The translations under genes and the position numbers were made by a program. The notes below the pieces were generated by a model. The model ran no database searches. It worked only from the letters and a program-made list of their open reading frames with translations, and was not told the origin of the DNA. Below, in pieces: positions 24,674-34,573 of a DNA stretch of 64,000 nt. The stretch covers positions 3,968,001 to 4,032,000 of the forward strand of contig NZ_CP034073.1 of assembly GCF_003855155.1 (NCBI RefSeq), read 5' to 3'. Positions within the stretch are counted from its first letter, which is position 1. Every line of letters begins with the position of its first letter. The DNA comes from Shewanella psychromarinicola (lineage in GTDB: Bacteria > Pseudomonadota > Gammaproteobacteria > Enterobacterales > Shewanellaceae).

Positions 24674-25420
24674 CTACAGTGCATCATTAATGATTTGGGC
24701 AATGTGACGGGTTTCTATCGGTAATTTTTGGCGACGGATCATGCCATCTAAATGCAACAAGCATGAGGGATCAAACCCCACCACATATTTAGCTCCCGTT
24801 GCCGCATGGGCTTGAGCTTTATCTTTACCCATCTTAGCGGAGACCGCCCCTTCATCTACGGCAAACGTGCCACCAAAGCCACAACATTCATCGATACGCG
24901 CCGGATAGACAATCTCGAGCCCAGCAATGTTGGCCAACACAGCTTCCACTTTATTAAAGCGTTTTTTACCCATTTGTTCTGTGGGCGTCGCCAAATTAAG
25001 CATACGGATCCCATGGCAGCTCATTTGAATACTAATTTTAGCCGCCACTGAACGCTTGAAGGTTTTAATCGGCGCGATGTCATGTAAAAATTCGGTCAAC
25101 TCATAAAGCTTACTGATGACAGCTTGTGCCTCTTGGCTACCATCAAATTCGTGAAAGTTTTCTTTGGCTGCCACAAGGCAACTGGCAGCAGGACATACAA
25201 TGGCATCACACTCAACACCTTTAAATGCATTGAGTAATTTAAGCGTGGTATTTTTGGCTTCATCAAAACAGCCTGAGTTTGTCATCGGTTGGCCGCAACA
25301 GGTTTGCCCTGGCGGAAAAATCACTTCATGGCCTAACTTTTCCAATAATGTCAGGGTTGCGATGGCCACATCGGGCATCATTTGATTCACTAAACAAGGT
25401 ATAAATAGTGCTATTTTCAT
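24674..25420 (-). CDS. lutA: L-lactate utilisation protein LutA (LldE)
   Basis: The 248-residue protein has the two Cys-rich CCG domains of the heterodisulfide-reductase-like family: GQTCCGQPMTNSGC near residue 40 and a second with SCHGIRML and DECCGFGGTFAV (near 185). Such subunits hold an unusual Fe-S site. It is the first gene of lutABC. The start ATG 25420 gives the typical KIALFIPCLVNQMMPDV N-terminus. Confidence 0.95.
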   Translation of the reverse strand: MKIALFIPCLVNQMMPDVAIATLTLLEKLGHEVIFPPGQTCCGQPMTNSGCFDEAKNTTLKLLNAFKGVECDAIVCPAASCLVAAKENFHEFDGSQEAQAVISKLYELTEFLHDIAPIKTFKRSVAAKISIQMSCHGIRMLNLATPTEQMGKKRFNKVEAVLANIAGLEIVYPARIDECCGFGGTFAVDEGAVSAKMGKDKAQAHAATGAKYVVGFDPSCLLHLDGMIRRQKLPIETRHIAQIINDAL

Positions 25421-26075
25421 AAGGCGGTGTTATCCCCAAAAGCGTCATTAAACATGAGTCAAATCACATTGAGCTATTCAACATCATGACCAACAACTCA
25501 TAATCGTAGGTACAATGTATTCCGATACCCTTATAAAATGTAGTGCTAATTTAACAAATATCGCTACAGACTTTTCCATTTTTGTAATATTGAATATCGG
25601 CGTTAAAATTAAGCCTAGTTTACGCGACACTATGACGCACTTAAATTTAGGCTTTATTGTTGATATGAATGATGATGAATCGAGAAAAAGTCATTGGTTA
25701 ATTCAACAAAAATTATTAATAACAATAACGTTAATCCCAGCAGTTCACTTAACAAAATATTGATAAATAGCTAGCACCTTAGTGAGTATTTTCTGGATGC
25801 ACCGACCCATTAAATTGAGTTGCTTACAGATTTCAATATCGTTTTTATTTGACTAAACCATCGATAAATTTATGAATATTCATTCACAGCAGATACTTAA
25901 TCAGAGCATTTTATTTAGTCAGTGCACACCGTTTAGGCGCTATCATAATGAGACGCCTACCATGGCATAACTGGTATTTTTGCCACACATGAGCGGAATC
26001 AATATCAAGGCCATTACAACATCAACAGATTAGGTAATGTGAAAGGTTCACCTAATGTAAAGGGCCTCTCATATT

Positions 26076-26098
26076 AACTGCGACATGGTGTCGCAGTT
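26076..26098. other. Stable hairpin in an intergenic region
   Basis: AACTGCGACA and TGTCGCAGTT form a perfect 10-bp stem with the loop TGG. It is followed by TTGG and not by a T-run. It may be part of an RNA that ends at the terminator 26367-26396, or an operator-like dyad. Confidence 0.5.
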
Positions 26099-26366
26099 TG
26101 GCACTATTTGATTGCCCTGCTTGGGTAGATTCAGCAGACTCAGTTGATGGGTGACGTCAGTGACATCTCCCCCGATTTAAATAACATATTTAACACTGAT
26201 GTTATAACCTGTTTGATACGACACTTTGGCGTTGTTTGGTTGATGACTTTGAGTCGCAATCAAATGTCTACACTATGCTTGGTGACTTTACTCTGTATTT
26301 ATTTACTATGGGAATGGGGATGGATGCAAATTAAAGGTATCGTTTTTAATCTGAATAAGATTATTG

Positions 26367-26396
26367 GGCCTCTATTAATATAGAGGCCTTTTTTTT
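26367..26396 (+). terminator. Orphan rho-independent terminator
   Basis: GGCCTCTA and TAGAGGCC form an 8-bp stem with a 6-base loop, followed by eight T. It is a textbook terminator on the plus strand. No recognised gene lies upstream on that strand within 3.9 kb (the nearest is the LysR gene at 21.5-22.4 kb), so it probably ends a small RNA or small-ORF transcript. Confidence 0.85.
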
Positions 26397-26948
26397 ATGG
26401 CTAACTGTCTGCAGATAATGAAGTTTGTCACTTTTATGGGGCTAAACGCGCGCTGGCGGAACAGACTAACTCATTTGCGTTCCAAAGCTTGTTAGCCAGT
26501 TTGCTTTACCATCTTGAACGCTACTTGATTTGAGTGAGTTCTATCATGCTAAAGCCTATTTCTCAATATTATAGGCCGATGATTACGTCATGCAGCAAAG
26601 TGTTTATGAACAGTCAATGTCGAGGATAGCAAACTAAGTTGACCACACCCCATTTTAGCCTATGGTAGAAATTTGTTAACAAACTGTATTTTATAGCATT
26701 ATCCAATATTTTATTTTTGATATTGCACAATAACTCATCCTCTGCGGACATAAAATGTACGACGATTGCGAGTCTACGAAAATTAGCGCTATTAAGATTG
26801 ACGTCAATCAAAGTGATCTTAGCTTAAGTTATGATATTGTTAATAGATTTACTTGTATGAGTTTTTATGGCGAAGAAATATGACTTTAAAATTGAAATAA
26901 AAAAACATTTTTGCCTATAAAAAATTTAATTTATTGTGTTAAATATGG

Positions 26949-29900
26949 ATGCATCATATGGAAGCTGGCTCTCGTAGAATACAGTTTATTTCTATACCGG
27001 TAACGTTGCTCATCATGGCGATTGTTTACTACTCATTCAACACCGGACGCGATATAGCAGTACGCTACTCACCATTAGTTGATGCGGCGATGGAGATCAA
27101 ACTTGAAGCGACCACGGCTCATTTGTGGTTTGAAGAGGCGATTAGTGGTGACCCAACTATTGATATCGAGGCGATATGGACTCATCTTGATCAGTCAGCA
27201 TGGTATGCACAAGCAATGCTTGATGGTGGCGTAAATAATGAAAACACTTTCCTCGCACTTAACGATCCTCATTTACGACTGCAAATAGAAGACACAATTG
27301 TCGATCTTCAGCATTTCCGTCAAATTGCTCAACTACGCTGGAATGCACAATCAACATCCGGTATTGGTTCTAATATTGATCAACAGTTTGATCAAGCCTT
27401 TTTAGAACTTAATCTTGCTGTTGATCATGTTCAAACCACCTTACAGAAAATCATCATTAACGATCTGCAAACATTTAAACTCATGCAACAGTTGTTGATG
27501 GCCCTGACCCTTATCGTAGGGTTGGTTATACTTGGCTTATTGCTGCGCTACAACACTAGGATAAACAACCATATACTGGCGTTACATAAGCAAGAAGAAA
27601 GCCTGCGGATTACGTTAAACTCTATCGGTGATGCTGTGATTGTGACCGATACCCATGGCACTGTAACCTACATAAACCCAGTGGCGATTAAACTCACTGG
27701 CTATACCGCTGCTCAAGCGATAGGACAACCGTTAACGGCGGTTTTCAATATTATTCATGCTCTCACATTCGAACCGGTTAATAACCCAGTAAAAAAGGTA
27801 CTCGAAACCGGTTTAATCGTCGGGCTAGCTAATCACACTATGCTTATTGCCAAAGATGGATCTGAATACCAAATTGCAGACTCAGGCGCCCCTATACGCA
27901 ACCCTGCTGGTGACATTAGTGGCGTGGTACTGGTGTTTAGAGATGTCACCGAAGAACACACATTATTTTCAGAGTTAGAGTCTAGTCAGGCACTGATAAA
28001 AACATTGTTAAATACCGTCCCCGATATGATTTGGTTAAAAGATGCAAAAGGGGTTTATTTAGCCTGCAATTCAAAATTTGAACGGATGGTTGGCGCTCGA
28101 GAACATGAGATTGTGGGTAAGACGGATTATGACTTTGTAGACCATGAGCTTGCCAATTTTTTCCGCAACAATGATGACAAAGCTTTAATTGCCGGAGAAG
28201 CTACTGTCAATGAAGAGTCACTTACGTTTGCCGATGACGGTCACATTGAGCTTGTCGAAACCATAAAAACCCCGATGAGAGATAATAATGGTCACTTAAT
28301 CGGCATATTAGGTGTTGCCAGAGATGTCACTAACTATAAAAAATCGTTGGCACAACTTAAAGAAAGTGAGACGAGGCTAATTGAGGCTCAAGTTTATGCA
28401 CAAATAGGCTATTGGGAGTTGCTGGCAGATCAGCAAACAGCCATTTGGTCTGATCAAATGTACGCTTTATTTGGACTCGTCAAAACATCTAAAGCTGGGC
28501 CAGACACCATATGTGAAGTCATGAATAAAAGCGACTTTCCAACCTTTATTGCATCCGTTAAAGAATGCTTCTTTAGTGGCAAAGAACACCATGTCGAGTA
28601 TCGGATCATAAGACCCAGTGATGGTGAGGAACGCTGGATAGAGTGTCGAGGTAAAGTGGTCACGGATAGTGATGGAAAACCGCAAAAAATATCAGGTTTT
28701 ATCCAAGATATTACTGAGAGTAAAAAAGCCGAAGAGACTTTACGCCAAAGTGAAGCGACTATCCGAAACAAGCTAAAAGCGATATTAGAACCCGATGCTG
28801 ATATTGATTCATTAGCACTATCCGATATCATTGATGCCGAGGCGCTGCAATCCCTGATGGATGATTTTTATGATCTTACCGGTATGTTAGGTGCGGTACT
28901 TGATATCAAAGGCAATATTTTAGTCGCCGTGGGCTGGCAAGATATCTGCACTCAATTTCACCGTTGTCATCCTGATACGCGAAAAAATTGTCTTGAGAGC
29001 GATTTGTTCCTCACACACGGTGTAGAGCATGGAACATTTAAGGAATACAACTGCAAGAACAATATGTTCGAAATGGTCACTCCTATCGTTATCGGAGGCA
29101 AGCATCTCGGCAATGTTTTCATTGGCCAGTTCTTTTATCAGGATGAGGTCCCTGATGTTGAGTTATTCCGAAAGCAAGCAAACAATTATGGCTTTGATGA
29201 ACAAGAATACCTTGCTGCACTTGACAGAGTCCCCCGCTTCACCCGCAATGAGGTCACTCGAGGAATGCATTTCTATGCCAAACTTGCCGATATTATTTCA
29301 ACATCAAGTTTCAGTGCGATTAAACAATCAAGGTTGCTTGCTGAGCAAAAAAAAGCCGAAGAAAAACTTCAATTATCCTCTAGGGTCTTTAGTGATACCC
29401 ACGAAGGCATAATTATCACCGATGCCCAACAGCACATCGTTGATGTTAATCCTGCATTTAGTCAAATCACTGGTTATAGCCGTGAGGACATTATTGGCAA
29501 AACGCCAGAAATCTTGAGATCGGGTAAGCATAGTCCGCAATTTTATTCCGCGATGTGGCAAACCGTCTCGGAACATGGATACTGGCTAGGCGAAGTATGG
29601 AACAGGACAAAGCAGGGACAACTCTATGCTGAATTACTCACCATTTCATCATTAACAAATGACCACGATGAAGTGACTCACTATGTCGGGATGTTTTCTG
29701 ATATTACCAGTAGCAAACGACAACAAGATCAACTCAATATGATGGCGCACTATGATGTACTCACTAAACTGCCTAATCGCGCTTTATTTGTAGATCGTTT
29801 TCAGCAATCCATTGCCCATAGTCTGCGAACAGGACACCAACTTGCGGTATGCTTCTTTGATTTAGATGATTTCAAACCGGTAAATGATAACTATGGTCAT

Positions 29901-31409
29901 GAAGCGGGAGATCGTTTATTAATTGAAGTAGCAAACCGCATCACAGTTTGTATTAGAGAAGAAGATACAGTATCACGTCAAGGTGGCGATGAATTTGCAA
30001 TATTACTTAATGATATTGAATTGGCATCACAATATGAAGCAACCATAAAGCGTATTCATCAAGCACTGGCGCAACCTTATTTTATTGATGATGTTCAACA
30101 TCATATTACCGTCTCTAGTGGTGTAACCTTATACCCGTCAGATAATGCTGATATAGATACCTTACTACGCCACGCTGATCACGCGATGTATCAATCTAAA
30201 TTGGCAGGTAAGGATCGTTCCCGATTATACAGTCCAGATTCAGACCAACGTATTATCCAAAAGAACCATCTCCTAGAAGAAATTGAACAAGCTTTAGGTA
30301 ATCATGAATTTCAATTGTACTATCAGCCAAAAGTTAACATGGTTAGTGGCCATGTTTTTGGGGTTGAAGCCTTAATACGTTGGATCCATCCAGGAAAAGG
30401 ACTCATTCCCCCATTAGACTTCTTACCCTTTATCGATGGTACGCCATTAGAGGTTAGGATTGGCGAATGGGTTATCAATGAGGCGCTACAGCAACTTGAT
30501 GATTGGAAACTGCAAGTTATTAACCTTGAAGTCAGTGTCAATATCTCATCAAACCATCTACTCTCGCCCTCTTTTGTCGTCAATCTAGAAAAGAGTTTAG
30601 CTAAGTACCCCAGTAACAATTCTCAATATTTACAATTAGAGATATTGGAAAGTTCTGCTTTTGGCGATATCAATACCATTAATCATATTATCGAGACATG
30701 CCAAAACAGGCTAGGCGTCAGTTTTGCTTTGGATGATTTTGGTACCGGTTATTCATCGTTAACCCATTTAAGAAGTTTACCGGTGAATACAATTAAGATC
30801 GATCAACGTTTCGTTTTTGACATGTTGGATAATCCAAGTGACTACTCCATCATTGAGGGCGTCATTGCGTTAACGAAATCATTTAACCGCAATGTTATTG
30901 CTGAAGGTGTTGAAAGCACAGAACACGGTCTCATGCTACTACTAATGGGCTGTGAGCAAGCTCAAGGTTATGGGATAGCGAAACCAATGCCAGCTAAAGC
31001 TTTTTTACCATGGCTTAGCAACTATACTCCGAATAAAAACTGGCGTGTTAGTGGCAATAAGCATCGTAATAATACCGAAAACAGTTTGGCGATATTCACT
31101 ATGCTTAATGCTCAGTGGAGAGAGACATTTAGACAAAAGATAGTATCGTCTCCAGATGACCATGCACTCTGGCCTATTCTTGATGTGCAGTCTTGTCAAT
31201 GTGGCAACTGGATCCGTCGAGAAAAGCACAGGACATTATTTGAAACACAATACATACAGCGACTTGAACAAGCTCATAATAATATTCATTTTATTGCTCA
31301 TGCAATACAGCATCAATATCAACAGGGCAATATTGACACTGCACGTAATAGCTTAGTCAATCTCGAATTAGCTTTTGATGATATAATTAGCGTACTAAGT
31401 TTGAGCTAA
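26949..31409 (+). CDS. Membrane-bound GGDEF/EAL protein with PAS, PocR and zinc-binding CZB-like domains
   Basis: A 1486-residue c-di-GMP enzyme. Two transmembrane helices (about 15-30 and 178-200) enclose a periplasmic helical part. Then come a PAS domain (215-330), two more (345-460, 480-600), a PocR-type ligand-binding domain (about 620-790, with CTQFHRCHPDTRKNCLESD), a fourth PAS (805-925), GGDEF (930-1095; intact GGDEF at 1012-1016 and RxxD inhibition site REED five residues before it) and EAL (1110-1355; EALIRW, LQLEILES, DDFGTGYSS, AEGVES all intact). The last 110 residues show a CZB-like pattern (SCQCGNWI, then QAHNNIHF). Both activities may exist; nucleotide substrates and signals are unknown. 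ATG 26949 is used; 26958 is also possible. Confidence 0.9.
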   Translation: MHHMEAGSRRIQFISIPVTLLIMAIVYYSFNTGRDIAVRYSPLVDAAMEIKLEATTAHLWFEEAISGDPTIDIEAIWTHLDQSAWYAQAMLDGGVNNENTFLALNDPHLRLQIEDTIVDLQHFRQIAQLRWNAQSTSGIGSNIDQQFDQAFLELNLAVDHVQTTLQKIIINDLQTFKLMQQLLMALTLIVGLVILGLLLRYNTRINNHILALHKQEESLRITLNSIGDAVIVTDTHGTVTYINPVAIKLTGYTAAQAIGQPLTAVFNIIHALTFEPVNNPVKKVLETGLIVGLANHTMLIAKDGSEYQIADSGAPIRNPAGDISGVVLVFRDVTEEHTLFSELESSQALIKTLLNTVPDMIWLKDAKGVYLACNSKFERMVGAREHEIVGKTDYDFVDHELANFFRNNDDKALIAGEATVNEESLTFADDGHIELVETIKTPMRDNNGHLIGILGVARDVTNYKKSLAQLKESETRLIEAQVYAQIGYWELLADQQTAIWSDQMYALFGLVKTSKAGPDTICEVMNKSDFPTFIASVKECFFSGKEHHVEYRIIRPSDGEERWIECRGKVVTDSDGKPQKISGFIQDITESKKAEETLRQSEATIRNKLKAILEPDADIDSLALSDIIDAEALQSLMDDFYDLTGMLGAVLDIKGNILVAVGWQDICTQFHRCHPDTRKNCLESDLFLTHGVEHGTFKEYNCKNNMFEMVTPIVIGGKHLGNVFIGQFFYQDEVPDVELFRKQANNYGFDEQEYLAALDRVPRFTRNEVTRGMHFYAKLADIISTSSFSAIKQSRLLAEQKKAEEKLQLSSRVFSDTHEGIIITDAQQHIVDVNPAFSQITGYSREDIIGKTPEILRSGKHSPQFYSAMWQTVSEHGYWLGEVWNRTKQGQLYAELLTISSLTNDHDEVTHYVGMFSDITSSKRQQDQLNMMAHYDVLTKLPNRALFVDRFQQSIAHSLRTGHQLAVCFFDLDDFKPVNDNYGHEAGDRLLIEVANRITVCIREEDTVSRQGGDEFAILLNDIELASQYEATIKRIHQALAQPYFIDDVQHHITVSSGVTLYPSDNADIDTLLRHADHAMYQSKLAGKDRSRLYSPDSDQRIIQKNHLLEEIEQALGNHEFQLYYQPKVNMVSGHVFGVEALIRWIHPGKGLIPPLDFLPFIDGTPLEVRIGEWVINEALQQLDDWKLQVINLEVSVNISSNHLLSPSFVVNLEKSLAKYPSNNSQYLQLEILESSAFGDINTINHIIETCQNRLGVSFALDDFGTGYSSLTHLRSLPVNTIKIDQRFVFDMLDNPSDYSIIEGVIALTKSFNRNVIAEGVESTEHGLMLLLMGCEQAQGYGIAKPMPAKAFLPWLSNYTPNKNWRVSGNKHRNNTENSLAIFTMLNAQWRETFRQKIVSSPDDHALWPILDVQSCQCGNWIRREKHRTLFETQYIQRLEQAHNNIHFIAHAIQHQYQQGNIDTARNSLVNLELAFDDIISVLSLS

Positions 31410-31792
31410 TCAAAATTATGATTAAAATGATTCTATAACATAAAAAAGCGAACATTATGGTTCGATCTAGGCGTTACGCTATATAATGAGGGTCACAAAT
31501 ATTGTGGTACTCTCTTCATAAGGTTAAATGACCAAATGTATGCTTTGGATCGATAAAATCCATTATTGAGATCATTGCTATGACGACTACAGAAGTAGTT
31601 TAACGTGTCGATCTGCTCTGATATTTAACCACTAGTTCCGCTGTTAAAATCCCGATGTAGTAAATTTGTCGCAAAAACGGGAAGAAAACCATACATTCCC
31701 CTAATAGCAAGAGTCATTTTAAGATCTAAAGCACTAACCCACGTTTGTCCGTGCGAGTTAAAAACAATCAAAATTTATTGTCCGCAATACTA
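31410..31792. other. Intergenic region before the IS5 element
   Basis: About 380 bases between the signalling gene and the IS5 element. I see no gene, clear terminator or repeat. Before the insertion it was the region downstream of the response regulator gene. Confidence 0.5.
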
Positions 31793-32644
31793 GGGGCTGT
31801 TGATCTTTCACATTGGCAGCCAAATTATAGAGCAAGCTAGAGCCAGCAGGCTTTCAAAATTAATTTTCAATTTATCATAGCGGGTAGCTATCGCTCTAAA
31901 ATGCTTGAGCCGAGCAAAAGCATTTTCAACTAAATGCCGATATTTGTATAAACACCAATCGATATCGCCATTTCCTTGCTTCGAATTTTGTCTTCTAGGG
32001 ATCACTGGCTTTGAACCACATTCACGCACTTTATCTCTAATCGCTTCACTGTCGTAGCCTTTGTCTGCAATAATAAAATGACTTTGTGGCAATAGTTCAA
32101 TAAGGGCATTAGCTGCTTTGCTATCATGAACTTCTCCACCTGTAACAATGAATTCTATCGGTAAACCATAGCTATCTACCGCGAGATGGATTTTGCTTGT
32201 ATTACCACCACGACTTAACCCAATTGCTTGATTTTCATCAGATGATGCACCTGAACTGTGTTGATGGGCTTTTACATAACTTCCATCAATAAATTCCCAT
32301 TCAGTATCACTATTAGTCGATAATGTTTTGAACAGCCTAAGTAAAATACCTTTTCTTGACCACAGTAAAAATCGACGGTAAATGGTATTCCATAAGCCAA
32401 AATATTCAGGTAAATCTCGCCAAGGGCAGCCAACACGCAATCGGTAAAGGATACCTTCCATCGTAAATCGATGCTCTTGCTTGTTATAAACTCTATCATC
32501 AAGCAGAATAGCTTTTAGCTTCGACCACATCTCATCAGTGAGCATTAATCGGGGCATGGTAATCTCGTTGTATTTGTTTTTGGCGAAGTGAATTATACGA
32601 GATTACCTTCTTCGCACAAAATTCAAACAAAGATCAACAGCCCC
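31793..32644 (-). mobile_element. IS5-family insertion sequence (IS427-like group)
   Basis: The 852-bp element has 16-bp inverted ends GGGGCTGTTGATCTTT and is flanked by TA on both sides (31791-31792 and 32645-32646), the short duplication of the IS427 group. It carries one transposase gene. It is inserted in the stop codon of the response regulator gene: the host TA plus the first G of the IS again spells TAG. Confidence 0.9.
31808..32557 (-). CDS. IS5-family transposase
   Basis: The 249-residue single-frame transposase starts at ATG 32557. The N-terminus (MLTDEMWSKLKAILLD, then YRLRVGCPWRDLPEYFG) is the DUF4096-like DNA-binding part. The catalytic DDE residues are Asp in EFIDGSYVKAHQ, Asp in FIIADKGYDSE and Glu in YRHLVENAFARLKHFRAIATRYDK. 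The frame looks intact, so the element may be active. Some IS5 relatives need a frameshift between two frames; this one does not. Confidence 0.95.
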   Translation of the reverse strand: MPRLMLTDEMWSKLKAILLDDRVYNKQEHRFTMEGILYRLRVGCPWRDLPEYFGLWNTIYRRFLLWSRKGILLRLFKTLSTNSDTEWEFIDGSYVKAHQHSSGASSDENQAIGLSRGGNTSKIHLAVDSYGLPIEFIVTGGEVHDSKAANALIELLPQSHFIIADKGYDSEAIRDKVRECGSKPVIPRRQNSKQGNGDIDWCLYKYRHLVENAFARLKHFRAIATRYDKLKINFESLLALACSIIWLPM

Positions 32645-33180
32645 TAACGATTATCTGCCGTCGGCTTTTTCAGCAATTTGCGTTGCAAGGTTCTGCGGTG
32701 CATGCCGAGTTGGCGGGCGGTTTCTGATACGTTGCCGTTGTTGTTGGCGAGAACTTGTTGAATGTGTTCCCATTCGACACGTTTGGGGGTTAAAGGCTGT
32801 TCCCCAATGGCATCATAAGTTGTTGTTTCTGCCGTGACTGATAATGCATTTAATAAGGTTTGGGTGTCGACGGGTTTGGCGAGGTAATTGTCTGCGCCAA
32901 GGCGGATGGCTTCTACGGCGGTGGCGATACTGGCAAAGCCGGTGAGCAATACCATGTGTACATGGGGTAAAAGTTGTCTTAACGGTTTAATCAACGATAA
33001 ACCATTATGGTCGGCCAATTTCATGTCTAGCACGATATGGGTGGGGAAAAATTGCCTTGCCATTAATAAGCTGTCGCTGGCGTGATGGCAGGTTTTACAC
33101 TCAAAACCCTGCTTGCCGAGGCGGCGGGCTAAAATGGCGGCTAGGGCTAAATCGTCTTCAATAATCAATAGCTTGTTCAT
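32644..33180 (-). CDS. Response regulator, RegA/PrrA/ActR type
   Basis: The 178-residue protein has a receiver domain (about 1-118; acidic pair ED at 8-9, phospho-acceptor Asp at 52 in IVLDMKLAD, Thr in LLTGFAS, Lys in YLAKPVD) and a Fis-type helix-turn-helix (about 135-172, NNGNVSETARQLGMHRRTLQRKL). This small layout is that of the RegA group, which controls redox-linked genes. It lies 58 bases after its partner kinase. An IS5 element sits in its stop codon, but the protein sequence is unchanged because the junction recreates TAG. The transcript 3' end is now inside the IS. Confidence 0.85.
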   Translation of the reverse strand: MNKLLIIEDDLALAAILARRLGKQGFECKTCHHASDSLLMARQFFPTHIVLDMKLADHNGLSLIKPLRQLLPHVHMVLLTGFASIATAVEAIRLGADNYLAKPVDTQTLLNALSVTAETTTYDAIGEQPLTPKRVEWEHIQQVLANNNGNVSETARQLGMHRRTLQRKLLKKPTADNR

Positions 33181-33238
33181 GGTATTCTCAATTCAACTTC
33201 TATTTACTTCTATTCGCTTCTATTCGTTTAAAATAGCG

Positions 33239-34573
33239 TCAACTCGCTTTTTGTTCGTTCAGCGGCAAGGTCACAATGGCTTCGGTGCCGCATTCGGGAT
33301 GAGGTTTAAGGTATAATTTACCGCCTAAACGCTCAAAGCTGGTGTGACTTAATAATACCGCGATGCCCATCCCTTTAGGACTTTTTACCATGTTACTGCC
33401 TAATGTTTGTAATAAATGAGTCGCAATCCCCACACCGTAATCACGAATAGTAATACTCAGTTGCTTGGGTTGTGACAAGCCAATATTTACATCTACGCGG
33501 GTCTGATGCTGATTATCTTCACTGGCCTGAATGCCATTTTGAATTAACGCCATTAATGCTGGTAACAAGCTCATGTCGGTCATCACTATACGTGACTCAA
33601 CTTGTGGTGCTATGGATATATTCAGTTGCGCTTCTGGCATCAATAAACTTATCTGCTCGGTTAAGGTTGCCACTAACTCATCGACTCGCTGTTCTGCTAG
33701 TTTTTGCTCCCGTATCGATTCGGTCGCTAAACGTAAGTCAGCTAAGGTGACTTCGCAGCGATTCAGTGCGTGCTGCATTTCGGTGATCAATTCCAGTTGT
33801 TCAGCATCGTGCTGAGTATCAACTAACTCATCGGTGAGTAAACGTAATGTGGCTAACGGCGTCGCTAGTTGGTGAGCCATTTGCGCTGATGCGGTGCCTA
33901 TGGCCAATATCTTTTCTTGGCGTAACTGGCCTTCTCGTAAATAGCGCAGCTCGGCATTTTTCTGTCTGATCCGTTTGGCAATAAAGCCGACGGTGACGGT
34001 TAACACTAATGCCGAAATCACAAAATTAAACCACATGCCTAAATAGTGCGATCCCATGTCCATACTTTGACTTGCGGGCATCGCCTGATTTGCTGGCATA
34101 ACGTGGTCCATTGGTATTTGGCTTATGTCGTGTTCCATTACCGAGCCACTATTTTGTTCGGTGATATCAACAATCATCAAGCTATAAAATATCGTCGACA
34201 CTATGGTTAAGCACCAAGGAGCCCATCGGGGTAAGGTAATGGCTGAAATCGCAATCGGTAATAGCAGTAATGAGACAAAGGCATTGGTTGCTCCGCCGGT
34301 GAAATATAACCACGTAGTCCAAAACAAGGTGTCTAATAATAAGGTTAAGAACAACAAACCATTGTTGTTCATGCTGAGTCGATGAAAGCGATAGCTAAAA
34401 CCCACATAACAGGCTTCAAAAATTAACACGTAAGACAAGGTTACTGGAGGAGTTGTTAAACCAAATAAGTCGGTGGCAAACAAAATAAGACCAATTTTAA
34501 GCCCCCAATTAACCAATCGCAGTAAGGCTAATTGTTGCTGGCTGGCATTAAAAGGCAGATTCGCATTTGTCAT
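33239..34573 (-). CDS. Sensor histidine kinase, RegB/PrrB type, with a Met/His-rich loop
   Basis: The 444-residue kinase has about six transmembrane helices in residues 15-200. GGATNAF (93-99) resembles the GGXXNPF quinone-binding motif of RegB. The H-box is AQMAHQLATPLATL with His234, similar to RegB's AHELGTPLA. The ATPase domain has N-box NGIQASEDN, DYGVGIA and MGIAVLLS. Between TM5 and TM6 (about 145-180) lies a periplasmic loop with many Met and His (MEHD, MDHVMP, MPAS, MDMGSH), which looks like a Cu(I)/metal-binding stretch. It sits just upstream of the response regulator. Redox sensing is the family role; metal sensing is inferred. Confidence 0.85.
   Translation of the reverse strand: MTNANLPFNASQQQLALLRLVNWGLKIGLILFATDLFGLTTPPVTLSYVLIFEACYVGFSYRFHRLSMNNNGLLFLTLLLDTLFWTTWLYFTGGATNAFVSLLLLPIAISAITLPRWAPWCLTIVSTIFYSLMIVDITEQNSGSVMEHDISQIPMDHVMPANQAMPASQSMDMGSHYLGMWFNFVISALVLTVTVGFIAKRIRQKNAELRYLREGQLRQEKILAIGTASAQMAHQLATPLATLRLLTDELVDTQHDAEQLELITEMQHALNRCEVTLADLRLATESIREQKLAEQRVDELVATLTEQISLLMPEAQLNISIAPQVESRIVMTDMSLLPALMALIQNGIQASEDNQHQTRVDVNIGLSQPKQLSITIRDYGVGIATHLLQTLGSNMVKSPKGMGIAVLLSHTSFERLGGKLYLKPHPECGTEAIVTLPLNEQKAS

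Larger units (their letters stand above)
25421..26948. other. 1.5-kb region without a convincing protein gene
   Basis: The stretch between lutA and the large signalling gene has short open frames (25515-25763 and 26144-26383) that match nothing I know. The second ends inside a terminator hairpin, which argues against it. A strong hairpin (26076-26098) and a strong terminator (26367-26396) show that a transcript probably exists, possibly a small RNA. The rest is AT-rich. Confidence 0.45.

Noticed and set aside
25515..25763. 82-codon plus-strand frame upstream of lutA
   Set aside because: No ribosome site, no recognisable domain and AT-driven composition.
26144..26383. 79-codon frame with a possible transmembrane segment
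   Set aside because: Its stop codon lies in the loop of a strong terminator and it lacks a ribosome site; kept only as an alternative to a small RNA.
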